NCBI RefSeq assembly: GCF_000471905.2
Contig: NW_006499776.1
Span: forward strand, 2,676,650 to 2,740,649
DNA: 64,000 nt
Reading direction: 5' to 3'
Origin: Amborella trichopoda
Taxonomy: Eukaryota; Streptophyta; Magnoliopsida; Amborellales; Amborellaceae
In this document: positions 1-10,896 of the stretch, piece after piece
How the letters are laid out: each line of letters opens with the position of its first letter
Position numbering within the stretch: the first letter of the stretch is position 1
Position numbers and translations under genes: made by a program
Notes under the pieces: generated by a model
What the model saw: the letters and a program-made list of their open reading frames with translations, nothing else
The model's database searches: none
Told to the model about the DNA's origin: nothing

Positions 1-1213
1 TCAAGCAGTCTCATAATAGCCCTGAAACCAGCCAAGATGTTCTTAAGGTCTCTCAAAAGTTTTCTGCCAAGTTTTGTTTCATTCCGACATGTCTAAGGCA
101 GTGCAGATTAAGAAACAGTTTCGGTAGAATCGGCCTCTAGCACCCTGAAACGACCCCTATAACTAGAGCTAGATTTTTAGTATCTCAAATTTTTGTGGAA
201 GCACTACCATTGGATTCGACACAGTTGAAAACCTCTAGGGGTCAAATTTTAGCCCCAACGGACACTCCAAGAAGAAGTTATAGGCAAAAGAGTGAAACAG
301 GAGGGGCGACCCGCTATTCCCGTGCGGCCACCCTGTAACTCCACACCATGGAAGGGTCAGTCACAAACAGTGAATTTTGATACTCATATCTCACCCGCCC
401 CAAGTCAGATCGCTCTCAAATTTGGTGAGCATGTTCGTCTAGTTAAGACAAGCAATTCGATATGTAGCACGCCCCGTGACGATATCCAAGTGTGAAGAAA
501 AGCTAGTGAGAAGTTGCTGATCCGTGAAGACAGTACAGAAAATTCTAAAGTGTCATGCCTCACTCGAGCGGGTAGATCACGCGACTCGTGAGCCGTATTG
601 GTGTGAAACCAATTCCATCGTGTGCGTAAGGTCTCGAGCTATAACTAACCTGAACCCTGTACATGATGAACAGTTGGATTATGCACATGAAGTCAACGAA
701 GTGACTGCAAATCCCGTAGCCAAAATTCTAGATTCCTGCCAAAATTTCAAAGTTGCAAAATCTTCGTTCGGGCTCGGAATCGAGCTGCGTTACCCCGCAA
801 TCGTAATGACATTCTCAATGCAATTCAACAAAGAAACCACTGAAAAACATGAAGGAACGAGTACATTATCGATTCGAAGTTTCAAGATCTATTCAAATTT
901 CAAGTCACATGATCACGCACTAAAAACACGATCCATGGCTCGAAGTTCGTATCAAATCGATCTCCATGCCGCATCCTACAAGAAAAGAACAATTTTACGA
1001 TCAATCAGGCATCAGAACGACCCCAGATCATCTATGCAAGATCACGCAAGTTCTAGGGCAACACAGGGATTGTTCTGAAATTTCATGAATTGTTAGGAAG
1101 GGGCAAATCTATCATTTTGCACCCTATTCTCTAATATCTTTTAATTCAATTGAATCTTAATTTTTAGCAACTAGGGTTACTTTTGATCATACACCCATGT
1201 CTAGGGCAAATTC

Positions 1214-1221
1214 TATATATA
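1214..1221 (+). promoter_or_regulatory. TATA box of E1 5' LTR
   Basis: TATATATA occurs in the same place in sister LTRs (33961, and reversed at about 44170 and 54769). It is followed within 100 bases by the conserved block around AAAAGAGAGAGTTT and a CT-rich leader. Transcription would be expected to start about 30 bases downstream. The element is RT-defective, so any transcript would be non-productive. Confidence 0.6.
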
Positions 1222-1812
1222 TGTACCATCATTGTACACACTAGAGGACTCAACCTTTCACAAAAGAGAGAGTTTTTACTTAATACAAGTTTCTCATTCT
1301 TCTCATTGCCAGGTCACTTTCGAGAGAGAGAGTGAGGTGAGAGAAACTTCTGGCTGGTACCCTTAGGTTCGAGGTAAACTTACTCTCTCTCCTTTTCTGC
1401 TTCTTTTTCTCTCTCTCTTCTCTCCTCTCTTCCATCTAAGTTCCTCGTAAGGGTCATGCACGGCAGTGGCAGTGTCATTCGTGCCTCCCCTGAGGTAACA
1501 AAGGTCGTGCATGGTGATGGCAGCGCCATGTGTGAGTCTCCTTCTCTTTCTATTCTTCTATCTCCCTCTTTCAGTGAGGCCTATAGATGACGCTGCCTAT
1601 CGCCATCCATAGATGTAGTTTAGACGTCTTAGTAAAGAACCCAGACGGTAAAACTGCCTGCCGCCCGCAGGGGTCCTTCCCCATTATGCGTCAGTTGTAG
1701 ACGATAATACCCATCGCCACCTTCTAGAGGCCTCGACAATGCCTATCGCTGTCCGCGAGCTTCCTTCGTGTATTCGGTGCTTATCACCATCCTTCCTGTG
1801 TCCACGCCTATT

Positions 1813-1884
1813 GCCGTGCACCACGTGAGGATTACCGCCGTGCACCACGTGAGGATTACCGTCGTGCACCATGTGAGGATTGTC
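1813..1884 (+). repeat. Three tandem 24-bp units in LTR leader
   Basis: Units at 1813, 1837 and 1861; the first two are identical and the third has four or five changes. The first two units contain the palindrome CACGTG, which is the core of a plant G-box/E-box; the third has CATGTG. The right LTR of E1 shows only a diverged trace at about 34545-34610. Confidence 0.8.
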
Positions 1885-2567
1885 GTCTTGCGCTTCATTA
1901 GAGACTACTGCCACCCATGTGAGGGCGTGTTGTCTCTGTATGTTGCCAACGGTGATGCCTAGCACCGTCTGTAGTTCATTTCTCACTCTTTAAGCACGAG
2001 CAGTAGTGTAGAGCATCGCTTAAGGGTCACGACACTGCTACTCCACGGTCGTGAGTGGCAACGCCTAGTGCCATCTGCCATTTCTCTGCCATATTGTGTC
2101 TTCATTTCACTATCTTGTCTGTTCTCACTTGATTGAGGGTAGACTTAGCCTAGCACCGCCACATCAGTCTCGGTTTCGAGTAGTTTTGCCACCTTGTTGA
2201 TCTTAAAGATTATGCCCGTCTTGCTACCACTCACCATTTCGAGTCATTGACTTCTCGACTGCTATGTTAGTCTCGCCTTTTCGTTAAGTTTTCTTTCCTT
2301 TTCTATCTTTATTTGAACCTTATGCTTCATTTCCCTCTCATATGAACGTAGAGTGCCCTAAGACAAGAGTGGGTCTCTTTGACCCACTTGTCTCACAAAT
2401 TAACCATAGAAGTGTTGTGTAGAAAACATGAGGATTGTAGGTCAAGGGAGGCGATTCTGAACCAGCTAAATTGGCTGAGAGGCTTTCTAAGAGGGTGCTC
2501 GTGCGAGCCAGCCTCAGTAAGTCTCGAACCCACCTTCACTTCCTCTCTCATTGGTTGGTATACCTGC

Positions 2568-2585
2568 CCTTGCTCTAGAGCAAGG
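2568..2585 (+). repeat. Perfect 18-bp palindrome in U5
   Basis: CCTTGCTCTAGAGCAAGG lies about 100 bases before the LTR end. Other LTRs carry a palindrome of different sequence at the same place: CCTTGCTCGAGCAAGG at 42871, and an interrupted CTTGTT/AACAAG near 57575. Conservation of pairing rather than sequence suggests an RNA stem-loop in the 5' leader. Confidence 0.75.
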
Positions 2586-2686
2586 TTATGAGAGAGCAAT
2601 CTCAAATCTCGGGTTCACCAAACACATGAGATACGTGTCGCCAGATCATCTAGATCCGGAAGGCGAGATCGAGGCACCTAACCGGC

Positions 2687-2706
2687 TTGGTGACTCCACT
2701 GGGAAC
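2687..2706 (+). other. Primer binding site of E1
   Basis: TTGGTGACTCCACTGGGAAC starts 2 bases after the LTR end. The reverse complement resembles the 3' end of a plant arginine tRNA (CCCAG, acceptor strand, CCA), with two differences in the 16 terminal bases as I recall that tRNA. Related sites follow the LTRs at 20237-20256, 35402-35421, 53424-53444 and 57449-57469. Confidence 0.75.
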
Positions 2707-2708
2707 TT

Positions 2709-4120
2709 ACTACCCCTTAGTCAGCTCGCTCTTGTTTGACCAGTATCCTCTTTTACTTCATGAATTTATCACTATGGCGTCTGGGTTGTTCAACCCGTTC
2801 ATCAGAGTCAGGGACTTCCTTATCCCCACACTCGTGGCTGTTCTAGGGAAGTGAGCTGCTCATGCCTCCTTCCTCAATCATTTTCTGAGTCAAGACTCAC
2901 GATTTAGCTCCCATGTTCTCAACTGGATCGGTGTGAGTGGGGACTTAAAGGTCCCTGCCTCCTCACCCTGGTGGACCCTCCACCTAGGCCCCTTGCATGG
3001 GTAGCACATTTGCCGCCTCGCACCCTGCTAATAGCAAATCTACTGCCAGTCATATTGCTGAGGTACGTCGAAAGGCCACCCTATCCATTCCAAAGAAAGG
3101 CATGCAAGTTGCCATCGCTCCTGAGGTTCACCGCGAGGTAATCACCCATATCCTTTCAGCTCTCTGAACCTCTAGACCTAGAGGCTCGGCATACCGAGGC
3201 GAACACCCTGTGGCCTCCACCCCTCACACACACCCAAGGGCTTGTGGTCCATCCACTCGAGCCACACCTTGGGGCAACCCTCATGTTGCCTTGAGTTCGC
3301 ATCCAAGGCTAGGCCTTCTTGGGCTGAACCCTACATGCACCATGCATTTGCTTCAAACAGCTCAGGGAAGTACTTACTCTACGCTACCTCGAGCACATGA
3401 GGGTCGACCACTCCGTCTTCCTCCCAACACACACAGCTTCTCCCTGTGAAAGATAGGCTTCGACCACGTCCCTCGCAGACACAAGCTTGTGGGTCTGGGC
3501 CTCTTCAGGTCGAACCCGTTGATCGAGCCCGGGTTGACCCCCAAGTCACCCAGACGGCTCATCTCAAAGGTGCACACGCACCGTCTTTACAGGTCCCTCT
3601 CGGATCCAGACTCAGGCGGAATCATGAACTAGCTCCTTCCACTGTTGCTCTTCCGACGATAGGCAAGCATCTCGAGCCTTGGTACTCAAAAGTCTTCCCT
3701 AAGAGTACCATCTTAAGCCAGCCTCAGGTCAGCCATATACTCGGGCCCTACAAAGGAAGTCGAGGCAATGGCCTGATGTCAGACAGAGGCCTCCAGCCCC
3801 AAAGAAGAAACCCAACTTGCCTGCTATCCTAAGACCACATTCTCTACTCCAATTGATAGACATGGGGCAGTCGAGGTCTCAGACTTGATTCTGGAATGAG
3901 GTCCACAATCATCTCAGGATTAAGCAGAAAAGAGGCCTACAGATCCTGACCAGGGAACCCTCTAAGGCAGTTGCGGTCATTCTTAGTGTGCTCCTGCCTC
4001 ATAATCCCTTTTTCCCTCTCTAAGTTCCAAACCCTGAGTAGGTCCAAAAATATTGCTCGGTCATTACCGTTCAGAAGCCACGATCCCAAGATCGTCGACA
4101 ACCGGTCCTGGACAGTACAC
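2709..4120 (+). pseudogene. E1 leader and gag-upstream proline-rich region
   Basis: The interval holds a short non-coding leader (to about 2990), then a degraded coding region visible at 3210-3449 and 3446-3832 in different frames. It is rich in Pro, Ser, Thr and Arg. The same sequence lies upstream of gag in E2 (19340-20005), E3 (56936-57357) and E4 (52604-53113), so it belongs to the element rather than the host. It could be the N-terminal part of gag or the extra ORF1 that Ogre elements carry upstream of gag; the frameshifts prevent a decision. The sequence stops at 4120, where E2 is inserted, and resumes at 23305. Confidence 0.6.
4116..4120. repeat. Left target-site duplication of E2 (TACAC)
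   Basis: Five bases directly next to the E2 LTR end. The right flank reads TGCAC (23305-23309), one transition apart. This fits a 5-bp gypsy target duplication with one later change. Confidence 0.7.
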
Positions 4121-4864
4121 TAGTTAGGTGCCTCGATCTCGCCCGACGCGCGTCTCAGGTTTCAAGGGAAGACCCAGAACATTTTTGAGATTCCTCTCAC
4201 AAGATCCTCGTTCGAGAACGGGGGCAGGTGTTACCAACAGGTGAGAGAGGAAATTAAAGGTGGGTTCGGGACTTACTCGGGCTGACTCGCATGGGTGCCC
4301 TTATAGATCATGAAGAAAGCCCCCTTGTAATAAAATTGGTTTGAAATTGCCTTCCTTAGCTTGTATTCTTCTTATTTTATGTAATCGCACATATATATGA
4401 TAAAGGTTATAAGACAGGTGGGTCAAACCTCACCCTTTTCCTCTTTGATGAATGTATACAAGCATACACATTCAAAAAGAAGAAGAGAAGAAAGACGAGA
4501 GAGAGAAGAATTTGACTAAGTGAGAGGATAGAGCAGTGACTAAGCTGGTGAGTAATTCGCCTGGCGTGGAAGCAAAACGGGCTCGGTAACTAAGGCCGGC
4601 TCATAGGATTACTACTAGACATCATTACCAGTACTGATTAGCTAAGCACGATGGTTATTTTGTCGTGGCAATAAAGCGGGCCAAGTAATCCTGGCACGAT
4701 AACATTACGCCTAGACGATAAGATTACTGTGAGAGGCTAACCTCAATCCCCTTAGTCGAATGGTTATGATGAAATAAGAGAAGAAGGGATTAAAAAGAAG
4801 GAGGGAGAAGAAAGGAAGAGAAGAGTATGAAAGACAAGAGGATAAAAGAGAGAGATGGAAGGAA

Positions 4865-5590
4865 GATGGAGTCGGCACTAAGGATTGTTGACTGTGCTGG
4901 CAGGAAGAGAGAAAATGTAGTCGACGCTAGGCTTCACCGATTGTGCTATACAGAGGAGGAGAGAAAAGATGCAGTCGGTGCTAGGCTTCGCCAACTATGT
5001 TAGAAGAAAAGAGAGAAATCCAGTCGGTGCTTGGTTTCGTCGACTGTGACAGAAGAAAAGAGAAGGAGAGAACCAGCTAGCGCCAAGCTTATGCCGGTTG
5101 TGATGGGAGAGAAGAAAAAGAGAGAGAGATCGAGTCGGTGCTAAGCTTAGCCGACTGTGATAGAAGAGGAGAGAGAAATTCAATTGATGTTAGGCTTCAC
5201 CGACTGTGACAGAACAAAAGAGAGAGAAATCCAACCGATGCTAAGCTTTGTCAACTGTGACAGAAGCGAAGAGAGAGAAATCCAATTGACACTAGGTTTT
5301 TTCGATTGTGATAGAAAAGAAGAGAGAGAAATCCAATTGACATTAGGCTTCACCTATTGTGACAAAAGAGAAGAGAGAGAAATTCAATCGACGCTAGGCT
5401 TTGTCAACTGTGATAAAAGAGAAGAGAGAAATCCAACCGATGTTGAGAACAAAAGAAGAGGAGAGAGAAAACCCCACCCAGTGTTGAGAAAGAAAGAAGA
5501 GGAGAGAAAAAACCCACCTGATGTTACGAATGAAAGAAGAGGAGAGAGAAAAATCAAGCCGACACTAGGCTTCACCGACTGTGATAAAAG
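4865..5590 (-). repeat. Array of about 13 hairpin units in E2 3' LTR
   Basis: Units repeat about every 50 bases. Each has a core like AGTCGG-TGCTAGGCTTCA-CCGACT, whose ends are inverted repeats, separated by AG-rich spacer. Several units keep pairing although both arms have changed (for example CAATTG/CGATTG-type arms). Two units around 5430-5540 have lost the core. Confidence 0.8.
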
Positions 5591-5599
5591 AGAGGAGAA

Positions 5600-5880
5600 T
5601 GGATGAAGATAGAGATGAGAGAGGGGAGAGAAAGAGATAGAGATGAGAAGAAGAAAGAGACAGATAGAGATAAGCAGGAGGAGGAGAGAGAAAGAGATAA
5701 AGATGAGAAAGAAGGGAGGAGAGAGAAAGAGGGGAGGAGAGAGAAAGGAGAGAGAGAGATAGATATGAGAAAGAGGGATGGAGAGAGAAAAAGGGAGGAG
5801 AGAGTAAGAGGAGAGGAGAGAGAAAGGAAGGAGAGAGAAAAGAAGAAGAGAGAAAGAGGGGAGGAGAGAGAAAGTTACCT
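5600..5880. repeat. Polypurine stretch (GAGA-rich)
   Basis: Almost pure A and G for about 280 bases on the plus strand, forming part of the LTR leader of E2. The matching stretch in the 5' LTR is at about 21800-22050, and a longer one lies in the E3 LTR at 58210-58540. On the element strand it is CT-rich. It could form triplex DNA or bind GAGA-type factors, but only the composition is visible here. Confidence 0.8.
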
Positions 5881-6017
5881 GTCTGAATGGTACCAACCCT
5901 TTTCTTCTCTCTCCTCTCTCTCTCAAAGACATACCCATAAGCTCAAGCAACAATCAGAATTTTATTGATTGAACCAAGAAGAATGAGTCTATTTTTTGTA
6001 CAATGAGGCAATGCCTG

Positions 6018-6025
6018 TTTATATA
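6018..6025 (-). promoter_or_regulatory. TATA box of E2 3' LTR
   Basis: The minus strand reads TATATAAA within a conserved segment, with the CT-rich leader downstream. The matching position in the 5' LTR (about 22194-22203) has been changed to a sequence without TATA. Confidence 0.6.
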
Positions 6026-7332
6026 AAATTGGGCTAAAATGTGGGTGTAGACCCAAAAACTACCTAGAATTGAAGATAATTACAATTTATATGAATTTAA
6101 AGAAATTCTAAAAGTGGGTGCAAAAGGACTATTTTACCCTTGGCTAATAATGTGTGGAATTCCAGAACTGTCCATGCAATTGTCCGAGAACTTGCGTGAT
6201 CTTTTGTGGCTGACCCGAGGTCATTCTGATGCCCATTTAATCGAAAGATTATTGTTTTCTTGTAAGGCTCAGCCTGACGATCATTTTGAAACCAACTTCG
6301 TGCCAAGAATCATGTTTTTGAGTCATGATCATGAGACTTGAATCTTGGATGAATCTTGAAAACTTCAGATCGATTTTGTGCTCGTTCCTTGATGTTTCTT
6401 CATGATTTCTTCATTGAATCACACTGAGCATGCCATCATGATCATGGTGCAATGAACGTAGCTTGATTTTGTGTCCGGATGAAGATTTTGTCGTCTTGGG
6501 TTTTTAGACGGAATCTTGAAATCCGGCAGCCAAAATTTATAGCATATTTCATGCCTTAGTGTGTGAAATCCAACAGTTCATCGTACGCGAGGTTCGGACC
6601 AGAGATAGCCTCGGATCTCACGCACCTAATGCAATTGGTTTCGTACTGATCGGGTATACAAGCATCGTGATCTGGCTGCTCAAACGAGCGGCACTACTGT
6701 TGAAGTTTTTGTAACTTCCTTCGTGGATCAGTGACTTTCATTTAGTTTTTCTCTTTGCTCGGGTGTCGTCAAGAGGTGTACCACATATCGAATTGTTCGT
6801 CTTAATAAGATGAACATGCTCACCAAATTTTGGAGCGATTTGTCTTGAAACGAGTGAGATATAGACCTCAAAAGTTACTATCCATGACTGTGAAAACAAC
6901 CACCTCTAATGGTGTTTTAGTGCAGGGTGGCCACACGGGAATAGTGTGTGGCCTATTACTTTTCAGTATTTTACCCATAACTTTGTCTTGGAGTGACTGA
7001 TTAAGCTAAAACTTGACCCATAGGTATTTTTGACCGTGCTAGATCTAATGGCAATGGTCACACAGCTGTTTGACACAGTAAAAGTGTGGCTCTAGTTAGA
7101 GGGTCCATTTCAAGGTGTTGGAGACCAACTTTGTTGAAATTGTTTCTTTGTGTTCACTGCCTTAGACATGTCTGGTAGCAATGAAACTCAGCAGGTGGTC
7201 TTTTGAAGTGTTGATGACGATTCTGTTCAATTCTGGGGCCATTCTGAGACTGTCAAGAATTTGCATTGTTTTGAAGACTTTATTGACCTGCTTTCTACCA
7301 AGGACCAAGGTGGTAAAAAATATGTTCAAACA

Positions 7333-7344
7333 ACTTGCCCTGTC
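7333..7344 (-). other. Polypurine tract of E2
   Basis: The minus strand reads GACAGGGCAAGT immediately before the LTR start TGTTTGAACA. Equivalent tracts GGTGGGGCATGC precede the LTR starts of E1 (32670-32681) and E4 (45497-45508). This is the expected site for plus-strand DNA priming. Confidence 0.6.
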
Positions 7345-8551
7345 TAATGTTGTGCTCCAAGAGAAGCGAGAAGGACAATCAGTTGGAAAATTTCTTTTGG
7401 TTTTTACTTTTTTTGTTCCTAGCCACAGGACCACATGAACACCGAGGAAATTCACGTAATGGTGTCATTAAGCTTCTCAGATGTAGGGATGCATTGTTCG
7501 GGGGTCCGTCTGTGGACACTTTAGGGGGAGACGAGACATTTTTGAGGGATCTTGTCGAAGTCACCCTCGTGCGGACTGTTGGCGATTCTGAAGCTGAGGA
7601 TTTTGTACGAACCTTGTCATTGAGAATTAGGCCCGTCTCGTAATTGAGTGCCATGTAGAAGGGCATCGTTCCCATTTGGTTTGGGTTCGTTGGTTTGCTT
7701 TGGTAGGCATTGTTTGCTGCTACACCAGGTTTGCTTTTGACGTTCAGAGTACCACTATGGGTCTCGTCTACTGAGTCCAGTTAGGGGTAGGTTCTATTAG
7801 CCGATCCTGAAGGTCTGGTCGTGCCGACTAGACGAGCTGACGTCTCTGATAGGTTCTCATCTAGATTTGTCAATTTCTTGCCTTTGGATAGTTTATTTCT
7901 AGAGTATGTTTGTGACCTCGTGGGAATAATGTTCTTCCTCATGAGACTTGTCTTACGGTCTTGGTGAGTCTTTTGTCTTTCAAGTCCTTTTGCAACTAAA
8001 CTCAGGATGTCAGAAAGTTTTCCATGAAGCTCATATTTTTGGAGTCCTGGAATTTATGACACCAGGGATTTTCTTCTTTTGAGTGAGGGCTGAAGTCTCA
8101 TGTTAAGACAAGTTTGGCATCAACCTTTTTATTGGTCCAAGCATCCTTTACTGACTTTCACTTGAACTTGGGAAGCGATGCTGTAGAGATGGTTTTCACC
8201 AACCTTTTTTTATTTGGGGCTCTTTTACCCATAACCTTTCTGCTATGTCCACCCTTTTCATCCATTTTTACTCACGATTCCCTTTCAGGTTTTCAGTGTG
8301 CTCGGTTTTTATTCACACAACTCTTTTACTCATAGTTTCGTGACCTTGCCCATCCGACTCATAGTGTTCCCTTATTAAGGTATACACCATGCTTGTTATT
8401 TTATCATATTTTTTTTTTTGTGAAGATGTGTTTAAGGTCATGCTTTCGAGACCTGTGCGAAACAGTTTAACGGCATGCGGCCTGAACATGCACTATGGTT
8501 TAAGGTCATACAGCTGAATTGTGGTGGTGATGAATGGCAGTCTGTGGAGGC
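7345..8551 (-). other. E2 3' untranslated region next to the LTR
   Basis: There is no supported gene. The segment matches 45509-46940 in E4 and, reversed, 31430-32670 in E1. The part at 8130-8400 contains imperfect internal repeats around CTCTTTTACCCAT and TTTTTACTCACGATT. The open frames at 7162-7675 are not conserved in the sister copies. Confidence 0.65.
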
Positions 8552-9276
8552 NNNNNNNNNNNNNNNNNNNNNNNNNNNNNNNNNNNNNNNNNNNNNNNNN
8601 NNNNNNNNNNNNNNNNNNNNNNNNNNNNNNNNNNNNNNNNNNNNNNNNNNNNNNNNNNNNNNNNNNNNNNNNNNNNNNNNNNNNNNNNNNNNNNNNNNNN
8701 NNNNNNNNNNNNNNNNNNNNNNNNNNNNNNNNNNNNNNNNNNNNNNNNNNNNNNNNNNNNNNNNNNNNNNNNNNNNNNNNNNNNNNNNNNNNNNNNNNNN
8801 NNNNNNNNNNNNNNNNNNNNNNNNNNNNNNNNNNNNNNNNNNNNNNNNNNNNNNNNNNNNNNNNNNNNNNNNNNNNNNNNNNNNNNNNNNNNNNNNNNNN
8901 NNNNNNNNNNNNNNNNNNNNNNNNNNNNNNNNNNNNNNNNNNNNNNNNNNNNNNNNNNNNNNNNNNNNNNNNNNNNNNNNNNNNNNNNNNNNNNNNNNNN
9001 NNNNNNNNNNNNNNNNNNNNNNNNNNNNNNNNNNNNNNNNNNNNNNNNNNNNNNNNNNNNNNNNNNNNNNNNNNNNNNNNNNNNNNNNNNNNNNNNNNNN
9101 NNNNNNNNNNNNNNNNNNNNNNNNNNNNNNNNNNNNNNNNNNNNNNNNNNNNNNNNNNNNNNNNNNNNNNNNNNNNNNNNNNNNNNNNNNNNNNNNNNNN
9201 NNNNNNNNNNNNNNNNNNNNNNNNNNNNNNNNNNNNNNNNNNNNNNNNNNNNNNNNNNNNNNNNNNNNNNNNNNNN
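8552..9276. other. Assembly gap (725 N)
   Basis: A run of N. The flanks GAATGGCAGTCTGTGGAGGC and the segment after 9277 correspond in E4 to 46922-47040, where only about 100 bases lie between them. The true content is therefore probably E2 3' region, possibly with extra tandem repeat, and the gap length may be nominal. Confidence 0.95.
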
Positions 9277-9479
9277 ATGATGTACGAAATGTGAGTAGGA
9301 CAATGGCGACCCACTAACTTACAACGAATATAAATGGTGGGATGGTTCGCCATTTTGTGAGCGTGGGTCAGACTCGCAAGGGAATGAGGAATGGTGATGA
9401 AGTGAATGAACTCACTGGGGAGGTAATGAAGGTGGCAAGCGCACACTAACAGGTAGATTAGGGAAGGCGTGTGTGAAAG

Positions 9480-10015
9480 GGCACATAAAAGGCATCTGAG
9501 TGTATGGGGGAAAGTTTTAAAGGTCATACCTCCGGTACCTGTGCAAATCAATTTATCGTCATGCGACCAGGACATGCACTATGGTTTAAGGTCATACAGC
9601 TGGATCGTGGTTATGTAGTTTAAAGTCATACAACTAGGACCGTGCAATTTAAGGTCGTGTGACTAGACCTCCGTTATAGTTTAAAGTCATATAGTTTGGA
9701 CCATGGCGATGAGCCTTTTATCGTCATGTAGCTAGAACGTGCACTATGGTTTAAGGTCATACAGCTCGACCATGGTGGTGCAGTTTAAAGTCATGCAACT
9801 AGAACCGTGCAGTTTAAGGTCGTGCGACTAGACCTCTGCTACAGTTTAAGGTCATATTGTTTGGACCACGGCTGTGCAGTTTAGGGTCGTGCAACATGGA
9901 CCGAGGCTGTGCAGTTTAGGGTCATACAGCACGGACCAAGGCTATGAAGTTTAGGGTCATACAATACAGACTAAGGCTGTGCAGTTTAGGGCCATACAGC
10001 ACGGACCGAGATCGA
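9480..10015 (-). repeat. E2 tandem array of the family 3' minisatellite
   Basis: Imperfect units of about 30-35 bases are built on GTTTAAGGTCATGCAGC and GGACC-ATGG. The same monomer forms the arrays of E1 (29815-31090), E3 (38120-38500) and E4 (46855-48935). It starts right of the N gap, so the array may be longer than seen. Confidence 0.85.
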
Positions 10016-10450
10016 GGCTATGCCTCCATGTAGGTGAAGCTCCATGGGAAATAGATCTATGGATGGTAATCCGACTCCCTGGGGATAAAATGGTTATGAC
10101 CATTCACAAACTGAGGGCTTAGATGGAAATGGTGTCCTGATGAAGGATGGCATACAAAAGCGCACTTCACTAAGGCTTAGTGGTGGGTAAGCATACTCTT
10201 TAGGGTGAAAGATGGCTTGGTGTGAAACATACCCACCGAAAATTGAAGAGGTAAGAATGACCTTAACTTCACTAGGGATAATGAGTTATAGTATGGGTGT
10301 GACTCCTATGGGGGTGAGGGATATCTCCTAACTCCATTAGGGATGATAGGCCACAGTTTGGGTGCAACATCACTGGGGATGACAGGTCACGCCTTGGGTG
10401 CAACCCCACTAAGGATAAGTGGTAGGACGCACAAGACTTCAACCTAGAGT
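10016..10450 (-). repeat. Degenerate repeats with primer-site-like motif
   Basis: Spaced copies of a motif like ACTCC-CTGGGGATGA, at about 10071, 10331 and 10370. Related stretches are at 38540-38900 (E3) and 47620-47990 (E4). The motif resembles the element's own primer site but lies on the strand opposite to it. Confidence 0.5.
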
Positions 10451-10479
10451 AGGTGACAATAGGCTACTAGAAATAAGGC

Positions 10480-10760
10480 CGGTGCCATGCGTAGTGCTAG
10501 TGGTTTCTTGCGAGTATTCAACCGGCGCTGGGTTGTTAAAGATTCAGCTGGAGCTGTGAATGACCTGTGATATTGTTTGAAGACAATCTGCGCTAAGTTA
10601 ACCAACGTTAGGTTTGGAAATACACCCAGCTCAAAATCAACCGGTGCTAGGGTTGTTTGGAAACACACCTAGCGCCACTTCAACCAGCGCTAGAGTTGTT
10701 TTGAAAACACACCCTACGCTAAGTCAACTGGCGCTAGGGTTGTTTGAAATTCACCTGGCT
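10480..10760 (+). repeat. Hairpin repeats upstream of the antisense TATA (E2)
   Basis: Four units, about 60 bases apart, of the form CAACC-GGTGCTAG-GGTTG, with inverted arms. The loop core GGTGCTAG is the same as in the LTR hairpin array of this element. More degenerate units lie at 11575-11735, downstream of the TATA box. Confidence 0.75.
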
Positions 10761-10889
10761 CTGGGGATGGATCAATGATAGTTACCTCGAGCCTCGAGTC
10801 AAAGCCGGACTCGGCTCATCGTCGCTTGGCTTCACTTGGATGCGATTGGAACTCCTAGTTTGTGAGGGGCTTTTGAGGATAGTGGAGTC

Positions 10890-10896
10890 TATATAA
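10890..10896 (+). promoter_or_regulatory. Antisense TATA box of E2
   Basis: TATATAA on the strand opposite to gag-pol, followed by GGGGTAAAA-CC and, 40 bases on, CACCAAGGGTAAAAA. The same arrangement is at 29319-29324 (E1, minus), 39315-39322 (E3) and 49557-49563 (E4), always between pol and the tandem array and always pointing toward the 3' end of pol. Confidence 0.65.

Larger units (their letters stand above)
1..2684 (+). repeat. E1 5' LTR (5' end outside window)
   Basis: It aligns by eye along most of its length with 32682-35399 on the same strand and with 42773-45496 and 53447-56043 on the opposite strand. U3 runs to a TATA box at 1214, followed by a CT-rich leader, a stretch of short hairpin-like repeats (about 1440-2280), and a U5 end ending in a degenerate CTAACCG where other copies have CTAACCA. 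A primer site follows immediately. Compared with the right LTR, roughly the first 60 bases are missing because of the window edge. No open frame here is credible: those at 524-1078 and 2379-2739 are not conserved as protein. Confidence 0.85.
4121..7332 (-). repeat. E2 3' LTR (3.2 kb)
   Basis: It aligns throughout with 20259-23304. In element orientation: U3 from 7332, TATA at 6018-6025, a pyrimidine-rich leader about 1.2 kb long (seen as GA-rich on the plus strand, about 4740-5880), an array of about 13 hairpin units at 4865-5590, and a U5 end at 4121. The outer 300 bases at the U5 end and much of U3 resemble the E1/E4 LTRs, while the middle is unrelated in sequence. Reading frames in the GA-rich part are composition artefacts. 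Confidence 0.9.

Noticed and set aside
524..1078. 184-codon frame in the E1 5' LTR
   Set aside because: It lies in LTR U3. In the sister LTRs (33200-33840, 44290-44970) the alignment continues but the frame is broken at different places.
3210..3832. Independent host gene for a proline-rich protein
   Set aside because: The same sequence lies at the same place upstream of gag in E2, E3 and E4, so it is part of the retrotransposon.
5157..5968. Plus-strand repeat protein (5157-5606) and charged frame (5603-5968)
   Set aside because: They lie inside the hairpin array and GA tract of an LTR. The repeats come from DNA tandem units and the frame is not kept in the 5' LTR.
8475..9575. Long open frames of 248-360 codons across 8475-9575
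   Set aside because: Nearly all codons are N; they exist only because the gap contains no stops.
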